From the NCBI GenBank assembly GCA_947472795.1, contig CANJBL010000001.1, positions 372,001 to 436,000 on the forward strand: a stretch of 64,000 nt of DNA. The letters run 5' to 3'. Position 1 is the stretch's first letter. Each line of letters starts with the position of its first letter. The notes under the pieces are model-generated. The model was given only the letters and a program-made list of their open reading frames with translations. It did no database searches and had not been told where the DNA came from. Positions 18,269 through 27,729 of this stretch are shown piece after piece. Made by a program: the position numbers and the translations under genes. Source of the DNA: Fidelibacterota bacterium. Its GTDB lineage: Bacteria; Pseudomonadota; Alphaproteobacteria; Rhodospirillales; Rhodospirillaceae.

Positions 18269-19432
18269 ATGGCTGTCGTGAAGCAGTGTTATTACGAAGT
18301 CCTACAGGTCGCCAAGAGCGCCTCGGGCGAAGAGTTGAAGAAGTCCTATCGCAAGCTCGCTATGGAATTTCACCCGGACCGCAATCCGGGCAACACCGAA
18401 GCCGAACATAAATTCAAAACTCTGAGTGAAGCTTACGACGTGCTGCGCGACGAACAGAAGCGCGCGGCCTACGACCGTTATGGCCATGCGGCTTTCGAGC
18501 AGGGCGGCGGTGCCGGCCAGGGCGGCTTCGGTTTCGATTTCGGCGCAGGCTTTGCCGACATCTTCGACGAGATGTTCGGCGACATGATGGGCCGGCGTGG
18601 CGGCGGCGGTGGACGCCAGGGCCCAGCGCGCGGGCAAGACCTGCGCTACAACATGGAGATCACGCTGGAGGAAGCCTTCCACGGCAAGAAGGCCACGGTC
18701 ACTGTGCCCTCCTCCATCGCGTGCGAGAAGTGCAAAGGGTCCGGCAGCAAAGATGGCGCGGCACCCTCTACGTGTCCGGGCTGTAAGGGTGCCGGCAAGA
18801 TTCGCGGGCAACAGGGCTTCTTCACGGTGGAACGTATTTGCCCCACCTGCCACGGCGGCGGTCAGGTCATCACCGACCCCTGCCCCAAGTGCAACGGCGC
18901 CGGGCGCACGCGCAAGGAAAAGTCACTCGACGTCACGATCCCTCCCGGTGTGGAGGAAGGTACCCGCATCCGTCTCGCCGGCGAAGGTGAGGCGGGCATG
19001 CACGGGGCCCCTGCCGGCGATCTCTATATCTTCCTCGCCATTGCCCCGCACCGCATGTTCCAGCGCGACGGCGCCAATCTGTTCATGCGCCTGCCGCTGC
19101 CCATGACCACCGCCGTTCTCGGCGGCGAGGTCGAAGTGCCGGGGCTCGACGGGTCCAAAATCAAGGTGATCGTGCCCAAGGGTTGCCAGAACGGCCACCG
19201 CTTCCGCCTAAAGAGCAAGGGCATGACCGTGCTGCGCTCGACGGCGCGCGGCGACATGTTCCTGGAGACAGCGGTCGAGGTGCCCGTGAACCTCACCGAC
19301 AAGCAAAAGAAATTGCTCGAAGAGTTCGAGAAGGATGGCGACGCGGCCACCAGCAGCCCCGAATGCGCCAGCTTCTTCGCTAAGGTGAAGGACTTCATTG
19401 GTGCGGGCGGCGCGGGCGAGAAGGCGAAGTAA
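18269..19432 (+). CDS. dnaJ: Chaperone protein DnaJ (Hsp40)
   Basis: This 387-residue co-chaperone stimulates DnaK ATPase and delivers substrates. The ATG at 18269 is preceded by GGAGAAG; an upstream frame start at 18218 falls inside the spacer hairpin and is rejected. The J domain has the HPD motif at 35-37, followed by a Gly/Phe-rich stretch (about 79-110). The zinc-finger domain has four CxxCxGxG repeats starting at Cys152, Cys169, Cys191 and Cys205. The substrate-binding C-terminal domains and dimerisation tail follow. It is the type I (DnaJ proper) architecture. Confidence 0.97.
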   Translation: MAVVKQCYYEVLQVAKSASGEELKKSYRKLAMEFHPDRNPGNTEAEHKFKTLSEAYDVLRDEQKRAAYDRYGHAAFEQGGGAGQGGFGFDFGAGFADIFDEMFGDMMGRRGGGGGRQGPARGQDLRYNMEITLEEAFHGKKATVTVPSSIACEKCKGSGSKDGAAPSTCPGCKGAGKIRGQQGFFTVERICPTCHGGGQVITDPCPKCNGAGRTRKEKSLDVTIPPGVEEGTRIRLAGEGEAGMHGAPAGDLYIFLAIAPHRMFQRDGANLFMRLPLPMTTAVLGGEVEVPGLDGSKIKVIVPKGCQNGHRFRLKSKGMTVLRSTARGDMFLETAVEVPVNLTDKQKKLLEEFEKDGDAATSSPECASFFAKVKDFIGAGGAGEKAK

Positions 19433-19441
19433 GTGATGGAT

Positions 19442-19462
19442 GGCCCAACCTCGCGGTTGGCC
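19442..19462 (+). terminator. Probable terminator after dnaJ
   Basis: GGCCCAACC (19442-19450) pairs with GGTTGGCC (19455-19462) around a TCGC loop with one bulged base; GTGA and TCAC just outside extend the stem. A short TTGT follows. It lies between dnaJ and the converging methyltransferase gene. Confidence 0.45.
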
Positions 19463-19483
19463 TTGTCACAGCGACGCTGGTTC

Positions 19484-20141
19484 TTAAAATCCTGTCCAAC
19501 CCGCCTGGTAGGCGGCAAAGTGAAGTTTAGCGCCGCAAGCTCCCGCAAAGTCCGCGACCAACCGCCCCTTGCCGCCGACGAATGGCCCGGCCACAAAGTC
19601 GGTTTTACTTTGCGTATTCACATAGGAAGCTTCCAAGGGGCAATCATCCACCACGACGAGCGTGTCCTTCCTGATACCGCGCATAGCGGCGCATAATTCC
19701 TTCAAATGATGAATCGCGGACGGTTGCCAATAAACCCAATCGACGTCGAATGAGTCGAGGTAAAGCAAATCGATTGTCTTGCCTTCGCCCGAAAGCTTTG
19801 CGACCAACTGCGTGAGATATGCCACGCTGTCCTCATGCGTCAGCTTAGCTCTGCTGCTCACAAGTTTGCGGGCTTGGGCCACCGCTTTCTCGCTGATATC
19901 CACAGAGTACAAGATCGAATCGGCGTCCCTCAGCGATATGTATTTGTCGAACAAGACCGTGCTTTGGCCGTCGCCCCCCCCAATTTCCTGCCTGACGCGC
20001 GCAGCCCGTCTCCACGATTATTACGGGATGGTCGAATCCGTCGAGAAACTGAAAAATCTGCCGGAATGTATTTTCTCGTCGCGCAAGCCGCGGCGCCGCC
20101 TCTTGGTCAAAGAAGCTCCAGAACTCCGAAGTATGCGGCAT
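19484..20141 (-). pseudogene. Class I SAM-dependent methyltransferase, frameshifted at a G8 run
   Basis: Two overlapping minus-strand frames together make one protein of about 218 residues. The first runs from the ATG at 20141 (MPHTSEFWSFFDQEAAPR) through VIIVETGCARQAGNWGG; the second continues DGQSTVLFDKYISL, then YSVDISEKAVAQARKLV (SAM site) and DLLYLDSFDVDW, to the stop at 19484. The join is the run of eight G on the minus strand (eight C at 19974-19981). With seven G the motif reads NWGGDGQST, as in intact relatives. As written the gene yields a truncated product. The cause could be a sequencing error, a real null mutation or phase variation. AT content is above that of the neighbours. 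The substrate is unknown. Confidence 0.75.
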
Positions 20142-20361
20142 GCCATTTTCTTTCCGCTGAGGAATACGCGAAAGATTTACATCAATCTTGATGGCGGCGG
20201 AATGTATCAACACAGCTGCGTGACGAGGCCCGCACCGCCTTCCGCACCATGGTTTGGTCCTCTCATATGACAATCGCGCGGGGTGCAGCATTTCTGACAA
20301 GAATTCTGGCCCCGGACCCGGCGGGCCCCTATACTTCCGCGCGCAAGTCACGGAGTTATCT

Positions 20362-21159
20362 ATGAAAATCGGAATTGTTGGATGCGCGGGCCGCATGGGC
20401 CGCATGCTCATCCAGGAAGTGCTGCGCACACCGGGCGCAGCCTTGGCCGGCGGCACGGAACCGGCGGGCGCGGCTGTTGGCCAGGATCTCGGCATACTCG
20501 TCGGCGCGACGGCGGCGGGTGTTGTGGTGACCAGCGACACCAAAGCGCTGTTCGCGGCCAGCGATGCGGTCATCGATTTCACCGTGCCGGACGCGACGAT
20601 GCGTCACGCAGTTATCGCCGGCGATACAGGTAAGGCGCTCATTATCGGCACCACAGGATTAAAAGAGAACGATCAGAAACTCATAGAGTTGGCTGCGAAA
20701 AGGACCGTGATCGTCCAATCGCCCAACATGAGCCTGGGCGTGAATGTGCTTCTGGCGCTGACCGAGAAACTCGCAGCGACGCTGGGCCCCGACTACGACA
20801 TCGATATCCTGGAAATGCATCATCGGCACAAGGTCGATGCCCCGTCGGGCACGGCGCTGGGGCTCGGTGAAGCGGCGGCAAAAGGACGTGGGGTCAAATT
20901 GAAGGACACCGCGCGCATGGTGCGCGATGGCCAGGTGGGCGCGCGGCCCGTGGGCGAGATTGGCTTTGCCACTTTGCGCGGTGGCGACGTGATTGGCGAT
21001 CACACAGTGATATTTGCTGCTGACGGTGAACGCATCGAAATCACTCACAAAGCGTCTTCGCGCGAGATTTTCGCGCGCGGCGCCGTGCGCGCGGCCATGT
21101 GGAGCAAGGGCAAAGCGCCGGGGCGTTATTCCATGCGCGACGTGCTGGGATTGGGCTGA
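20362..21159 (+). CDS. dapB: 4-hydroxy-tetrahydrodipicolinate reductase
   Basis: This enzyme reduces hydroxy-tetrahydrodipicolinate with NAD(P)H in lysine and diaminopimelate synthesis. It is 265 residues from the ATG at 20362 (CGGAG upstream); the frame extends further left but without homology. The N-terminal nucleotide site is IGIVGCAGRMGRML, followed by VIDFTVPDATM and IGTTGL. The catalytic His/Lys pair lies in EMHHRHKVDAPSGTALGLGE. The C-terminus is complete (GRYSMRDVLGL). nth starts 6 bases later, so the two are probably co-transcribed. Confidence 0.96.
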   Translation: MKIGIVGCAGRMGRMLIQEVLRTPGAALAGGTEPAGAAVGQDLGILVGATAAGVVVTSDTKALFAASDAVIDFTVPDATMRHAVIAGDTGKALIIGTTGLKENDQKLIELAAKRTVIVQSPNMSLGVNVLLALTEKLAATLGPDYDIDILEMHHRHKVDAPSGTALGLGEAAAKGRGVKLKDTARMVRDGQVGARPVGEIGFATLRGGDVIGDHTVIFAADGERIEITHKASSREIFARGAVRAAMWSKGKAPGRYSMRDVLGLG

Positions 21160-21165
21160 ACGCTC

Positions 21166-21906
21166 ATGAAGCCCGAGAAGGTCACGGAGTTCTATCGCCG
21201 CCTGCGCGATCTGGAGCCGGCACCGAAGACTGAACTTAAATACATCAATGCCTATACACTGCTAGTGGCCGTGGTGCTGTCGGCGCAGGCGACGGATGTG
21301 GGCGTGAACAAGGCCACGGGGCCGTTGTTCAAGCTTGTCGATACGCCGGAGAAGATGCTGAAGCTGGGCGAAAAGGGCTTGAAGGACTACATCAAGACCA
21401 TCGGGCTTTTTAACGCCAAGGCCGCCAACGTCATGGCGCTGTCGAAGATCCTGGTGGAGCAACACGGCAGTCAAGTGCCGGCGACACGCGAAGAACTGGA
21501 AGCGTTGCCGGGCGTAGGCCGCAAGACCGCCAACGTCGTTCTGAATGTGGCCTTCGGTCAACACACCATCGCGGTGGATACTCACATCTTCCGCGTCGGC
21601 AATCGCACAGGCTTAGCGCCCGGCAAAAATCCGCTGGAGGTGGAACAGAAGCTGGAGAAAGTGACGCCAGCGGAATTCAAACAGCACGCGCACCACTGGC
21701 TCATCTTGCATGGGCGCTATGTGTGCAAGGCGCGCTCGCCGGAGTGCTGGCGCTGCCCGGTCATTGATCTGTGTCCCTTTGAGCCGAAGACACCGCCGCC
21801 GGAAGAGCAGAAGAAGCTCAAGGCCAGAGCAAAGGCCAAAGCTAAGGCGGACGCAAAAACGCCGCGCGCGACATCAGTGCCAAAGAAGCCGAAGAAAAAG
21901 AAATAG
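21166..21906 (+). CDS. nth: Endonuclease III (DNA glycosylase/AP lyase)
   Basis: This 246-residue base-excision repair enzyme removes oxidised pyrimidines and cleaves the abasic site. The helix-hairpin-helix LEALPGVGRKTANVVLNVAFG contains the catalytic Lys, given here as LEALPGVGRKTANVV plus LNVAFG; the catalytic Asp is in AVDTHIFRVGNRTGLA. The [4Fe-4S] cluster motif C-x6-C-x2-C-x5-C is CKARSPECWRCPVIDLC. After this the protein has an extra Lys/Ala-rich tail of about 40 residues, which is basic and probably increases DNA binding. The frame could begin slightly inside the annotated ATG, but the N-terminus fits the family. Confidence 0.95.
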   Translation: MKPEKVTEFYRRLRDLEPAPKTELKYINAYTLLVAVVLSAQATDVGVNKATGPLFKLVDTPEKMLKLGEKGLKDYIKTIGLFNAKAANVMALSKILVEQHGSQVPATREELEALPGVGRKTANVVLNVAFGQHTIAVDTHIFRVGNRTGLAPGKNPLEVEQKLEKVTPAEFKQHAHHWLILHGRYVCKARSPECWRCPVIDLCPFEPKTPPPEEQKKLKARAKAKAKADAKTPRATSVPKKPKKKK

Positions 21907-21918
21907 ATCGCGAAGCGC

Positions 21919-21944
21919 GGGTTAAGCGTCGAGGGTTAAGCGTC
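21919..21944. repeat. 14-base tandem duplication at the bactofilin stop
   Basis: GGGTTAAGCGTC occurs at 21919-21930 and again at 21933-21944 with a period of 14 bases. The right copy carries the bactofilin stop codon; the left copy is untranslated, between the converging nth and bactofilin genes. It looks like a local duplication. Confidence 0.55.
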
Positions 21945-22586
21945 CAGAGTCTCGATGCTGCCCAGGATCTTGCCGCCGTTGGCCACTGCGATGGTCTTGT
22001 AGGACACGCCACCCTTCACCACGCCCGAGGGTGTGATCTCCAGGTGACCGCTGACCTTCAGATGACCTTCGAAGGTGCCGGCGATGATGGCGCTTTCCAC
22101 TTCCGCGTTGCCCTTGAAGATTCCGTTGACGGTCACTTCGACGGCTTTGACGTCCGAGAGCGTGACATCGACTTTGCCCTCGACCACAAGCTTTTCGCAG
22201 CCGGAGATTTCGCCGCTCATCTTGATCTGTTTGCCGATGACAAGGCGCTTGCCGTCCATGTCGCCGTCGCCGCCGCGCACGGTGGCGAGGTTGGGGATGT
22301 CGGCCACGCGTTTTGCAATTTGCGGCGTGAAGGCGGCCATGCGGTCGCTGGTGAAACGCTCGGACATATTTTTCCCCCTACTCTCTTTTCCCGGACTCTC
22401 TTTTCCCTTGCCGTCTTTTCCCAATCCTGGGGACACTCCAAAGAACGGGTTCGTCGTCTTGAACAGCGGCTTGGCACCATAGGGTCGTTGTGGCGGACGC
22501 ACATGGCGTGAGGCATGCGAGAGGTCGATGCGCGCCGGCTCTACGCTCTCGCCGGCGGACGAGGTTTCGGTCTTGTCGGCTTCCAC
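21936..22586 (-). CDS. Bactofilin family cytoskeletal protein
   Basis: Bactofilins polymerise without nucleotide into membrane-associated filaments that place envelope enzymes. The C-terminal part (about residues 108-213 of 216) is the right-handed beta-helix, with KQIKMSGEISGCEKLVVEGKV (shown as KQIKMSGEISG then CEKLVVEGKV), NGIFKGNAEVESAIIAGTFEG and similar short turns. Two starts are plausible. A GTG at 22586 (GGGGA upstream) gives 216 residues with a polar N-terminal extension containing a 5-residue repeat. An ATG at 22367, preceded by AGGGGG, gives 143 residues, which is closer to typical bactofilin length. I list the long form because its frame stays open and looks coding. Confidence 0.85.
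   Translation of the reverse strand: MEADKTETSSAGESVEPARIDLSHASRHVRPPQRPYGAKPLFKTTNPFFGVSPGLGKDGKGKESPGKESRGKNMSERFTSDRMAAFTPQIAKRVADIPNLATVRGGDGDMDGKRLVIGKQIKMSGEISGCEKLVVEGKVDVTLSDVKAVEVTVNGIFKGNAEVESAIIAGTFEGHLKVSGHLEITPSGVVKGGVSYKTIAVANGGKILGSIETLDA
22381..22425. repeat. Three 15-base tandem units inside the bactofilin 5' region
   Basis: Units CTCTCTTTTCCCGGA, CTCTCTTTTCCCTTG and CCGTCTTTTCCCAAT follow one another with an exact 15-base period. In the bactofilin frame they encode 5-residue Gly-Lys-Glu-rich repeats just upstream of the internal ATG at 22367. Confidence 0.65.
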
Positions 22587-22698
22587 GGCTTATATCCCCA
22601 CGAGATGCTGAGTATGCCCAGCTTTGTCCGTTGTGGGCCACCCTAGGGCTGTGCGGTTAATATTTTTCGTATAGCGCCGGATGCCCGCAAGGCCCGGC

Positions 22699-22726
22699 TT
22701 GTGACAAGCGTCGGGACGGCTATACT
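22699..22726 (+). promoter_or_regulatory. Candidate sigma70 promoter for the sugar kinase
   Basis: TTGTGA (22699-22704) and TATACT (22721-22726) are 16 bases apart. The expected start near 22733 leaves a leader of about 46 bases before the kinase ATG. Confidence 0.5.
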
Positions 22727-22779
22727 TGCGGGGGGCGGGCCTCAAGCTAAAAACTCAGCGAAAACAGAAGGATATTGCG

Positions 22780-23772
22780 ATGGCGGCGCGTTTCGATGTG
22801 GTCGGGATCGGCTCAGCGATTGTGGACATCTTGTCCCGGACGGACGATGCCTTCCTGCTGGCCAACGGCATGGTCAAGGGCACCATGGCGCTCACCAATG
22901 CCGAACAGGCCAAAGCCATCTATGCCCGCATGTCCCAAGCCATCGAGGTCTCCGGCGGGTCGGCGGCCAATACCATGGCGGGCATCGCCTCGCTGGGCGG
23001 CAAACCGGCCTTCATCGGCAAAGTGGGTGCGGACAAACTGGGCGAGATTTTCGCCCATGAGATCACCACCATCGGCGTGGAATTTAACGGCGGCGAGAAG
23101 CGCCCCACCAAACTGCCCACGGCCACGTGCCTGATCCTGGTAACACCCGACGGCCAGCGCACCATGAACACATTCCTGGGCGCCTGCACGGAGTTGGGCC
23201 CGGCTGATATCGACGCCAAGCTGATTGCCGATGCGGAAGTGACCTATATCGAAGGCTATCAGTGGGACACGCCGCTCGCCAAAGAGGCTATCCGTAAGGC
23301 TTGCCAGGCTGCCAAGGGCGCAGGCCGCAAAGTGGCGCTGTCGCTGTCGGACCCCTTTGTGGTGGACCGCCATCGCGAAGATCTCTTCACGCTGATCCGG
23401 GAAGAGGTGGACATTCTCTTCGGCAACGAAGAGGAAGTTTTCAGCCTCTATCAGTCCAAAGATCTTGCCAGCGCCGTGGCCAGCATGCGCGAGGCCAAAA
23501 TCCTCGCGTGCATGACGCGCAGCGCCAAAGGTGTGATCGTGTTTGACGGCCAAAGCACCATCGCCGTGGAAGCCGCACCTGTACCCAAGGTGGTGGACAC
23601 CACAGGCGCGGGCGATCTCTTCGCCGCGGGCTTCCTCTACGGGTTCACCCACGGCCGCGACCTGACCGCCTGTGCCCGCATCGGCTCGCTGGCGGCCGGT
23701 GAGGTCATCGGCCATATGGGGGCCCGCCCGGAGGTCTCGTTACGCGACCTGTTGGCGAAACAGGGGCTTTAA
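22780..23772 (+). CDS. PfkB-family kinase, probable adenosine kinase
   Basis: This 330-residue ribokinase-fold protein starts at the ATG at 22780 (GAAGGA upstream). Motifs are GIGSAIVDILSRTDD at the N-terminus, VSGGSAANTMAGIASLGG with the substrate-binding GGSAANT, FIGKVGADKLGE, and the PfkB catalytic signature DTTGAGDLFAAGFLYG containing the base Asp. The order and spacing match alphaproteobacterial adenosine kinases, which phosphorylate adenosine to AMP for purine salvage. Related sugar kinases share the motifs, so the substrate is inferred. A terminator-like hairpin follows. Confidence 0.85.
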   Translation: MAARFDVVGIGSAIVDILSRTDDAFLLANGMVKGTMALTNAEQAKAIYARMSQAIEVSGGSAANTMAGIASLGGKPAFIGKVGADKLGEIFAHEITTIGVEFNGGEKRPTKLPTATCLILVTPDGQRTMNTFLGACTELGPADIDAKLIADAEVTYIEGYQWDTPLAKEAIRKACQAAKGAGRKVALSLSDPFVVDRHREDLFTLIREEVDILFGNEEEVFSLYQSKDLASAVASMREAKILACMTRSAKGVIVFDGQSTIAVEAAPVPKVVDTTGAGDLFAAGFLYGFTHGRDLTACARIGSLAAGEVIGHMGARPEVSLRDLLAKQGL

Positions 23773-23790
23773 TCCCGGCGAATAGTCTTA

Positions 23791-23813
23791 AAAGCCCGAC
23801 ATTTTCGGGTTTT
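23791..23813 (+). terminator. Rho-independent terminator after the sugar kinase
   Basis: CCCGA (23795-23799) pairs with TCGGG (23805-23809) around a CATTT loop, flanked by AAA on the left and TTTT (23810-23813) on the right. It lies 18 bases after the kinase stop. Confidence 0.6.
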
Positions 23814-23838
23814 GCGCCCTTTTCACCGCACTGCACCT

Positions 23839-23866
23839 TGAACTTGAGGGCCTTTTCAGTATATAG
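23839..23866 (+). promoter_or_regulatory. Candidate promoter for typA
   Basis: TTGAAC (23839-23844) and TATATA (23861-23866) are 16 bases apart. Transcription would begin near 23873, giving an unusually long leader of about 185 bases before the typA ATG. Two GC-rich hairpins lie in that leader (near 23954-23970 and 24018-24035). Confidence 0.5.
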
Positions 23867-24056
23867 AGCGCCCCGTCTAGGGAGCCGGTCGCCACATCGC
23901 GTCCGGCTTTTGCTTATATATGCGCTCCATACCCTGGCGCATACACCAGCAGGACCGCCGGCGTGCGGCGGAAGCACGCTAAGACGCTGGATTTTATAGA
24001 TTTTTTGAAAAATAAGTGCGGCGGAGAAGCGCCGCTTGCAGGAACGGTCAGGTTTC

Positions 24057-25883
<1,827 letters not shown>

Positions 25884-26795
25884 GACAACACTTCGCTGCG
25901 GTCCGGGCGCGTGCTTTCGTAGTCGTCCAGCATCGCATGGAGAACATCGGATTGAAGACTTTCGCCTCCTGACGCAACACTGCGCAGGAGGCGAAGTTGT
26001 TTTACGCACACGTCTTCAAACAGCGCCTGCGTCATGAGCCCCGCCTGCGTCGCCACAGCCCACGCGGCTTTCATGGACACGGTGGTCGCGCCGCCGGCGT
26101 CGGAGTTACGCAGCACATCGCCGTACGTCGGAAGACCGAAGGCAGATGACCCAGCCTTGAGCTGAGCCACGATGGCTTGCTTCCATTTTCTATCGCGCGT
26201 GGTGAGCGCAAACGCCTCATCGCGCACAACAGACAGCTCGCTCGCCGCAAGGCCCTCACCTTTGAGGACAGCGGGCGCGGCCTCGGATGTGTCGCACAAA
26301 TATCCAGGTGTCTTAGTGAAACGATCCAGATAGGCCGTAAGCGTGGAGGCCGGCCGGGAATAGTGAAAGGGTGTGGTGCGGCAGGTCAGCGGGCGTACAT
26401 CGTAAATAGCGCAGCGCGCGTCGATGAGATGCGGACAGGCGCCGCGATTTTCGTGAATCGGTAGCGCCGAGAGCGTGAGATGGAGCGTGCGCTTATGGTC
26501 GCGGTCGATGACGTCATCGACGGAAAACAGCGTGATGTGCGCGCGAACTTCTTCCAAGGCCTCCTTCACCGGAAGAGCGCTGCCCGAGCGCTTCCACCAG
26601 GCCATGGCGCGGCCCCGCTTCGTATCCAGCGGTAAGGTGTGCAGCTTGAATATCAGGCGCGTGATGAATTTATCGGCCAGTGCCGTTGCTTCGCCAAGCT
26701 CCATCTCGGGCGCGCGCGTGCAGCACTTGCCGCAAGCGGCGCAGGAGAAATGGCGGATGGTTTCGGTGGCGTTGAGCGGAGCTTCCACAGACCTG

Positions 26796-27584
26796 CTACT
26801 TACACCAGAGTTCCATACGGATCAGGTGTGGCTTCGGGCATGGGCTGTCTGGAAGCGGTAACGGTGTGCCGGGTTTCCATAGACCGAGGCGCTGCTGAAT
26901 GTTCGCCATTTCCGAATCGATGACCGATAGAGGATTCCCATCAGCGTAAGTGGTCGCACTGCGGTAACGTAACACCTCTTTATAAGAGTCGTCGGAGCTC
27001 GCGGTGTTCACCACGACCCAATATCCGAATGGGGCATTTTCGGTGGGCTCAACCGAAATGATAGTGCCCTGCAGGATGCCTTTTTCGATAAAGTGGATCT
27101 TCTGATTGTTGTTTCTGCCGCTCTGGTAGTTATAGACGCGCTCGAATTCATCGTTGTCTGGCCGGTATGCGAGCACTTGAGTGAAAACGAGTTGATTGCC
27201 GTTAATGCTATACATGCTGCCTGTCTGCACCAGCAGATAAGGGCGGTTTGATGCGCCGTGGACAACGTCCACTTTATTCAAGTAACGCGGTTGGTCATAA
27301 ATATCGCCCTGAAGTGGCAGGCGTAGCGGGCTTTGGAGTTGGGGACTACAGGGTCCCGCTGCACCTCTATGCAGGCAGATATTCACTTCCCCTGGTGAGG
27401 GATCGCCAAAGTCGTCGGGAACGGATGGTCCTTGTGTGGCACTCAAGTGCCAGGCCGAAGGCGCGGCGAAGGGTTCGGAAAGATCAATGTCCGAAGGCAT
27501 TGCAAGTTCGTCGGGTGCGGCGTGGACAGATGTTGATGTTAGAAACGCACTCGCTGAAACAAGCACCACCCATATCCACCGCAT
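26796..27584 (-). CDS. Secreted hypothetical protein
   Basis: This 262-residue protein has a clear signal peptide (residues 1-22, MRWIWVVLVSASAFLTSTSV then HAA). GGAGG lies upstream of the ATG at 27584. The mature part has no family I can name. It contains a pair of cysteines near residue 70 (NICLHRGAAGPC), a beta-rich middle with LLVQTGSMYS and a C-terminal Pro/Cys-rich tail (PLPDSPCPKPHL...ELWCK). Four cysteines may form disulfides in the periplasm. GC content is lower than in flanking genes. The YkgJ-type gene follows 7 bases later. Function is unknown. Confidence 0.65.
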   Translation of the reverse strand: MRWIWVVLVSASAFLTSTSVHAAPDELAMPSDIDLSEPFAAPSAWHLSATQGPSVPDDFGDPSPGEVNICLHRGAAGPCSPQLQSPLRLPLQGDIYDQPRYLNKVDVVHGASNRPYLLVQTGSMYSINGNQLVFTQVLAYRPDNDEFERVYNYQSGRNNNQKIHFIEKGILQGTIISVEPTENAPFGYWVVVNTASSDDSYKEVLRYRSATTYADGNPLSVIDSEMANIQQRLGLWKPGTPLPLPDSPCPKPHLIRMELWCK

Positions 27585-27729
27585 GAACCCGCCCCCTCCA
27601 GCAAGACCGTCGTGCACATTTATAGTCTAGCATTTTTGCTGGGTATGGGGATGCCGCGGCCTTTCCATTTGCCCATACCGTTTCTGGGGTCGATTCACTT
27701 TCCGGCTGAGGTATGCGACAACTGCCGCT

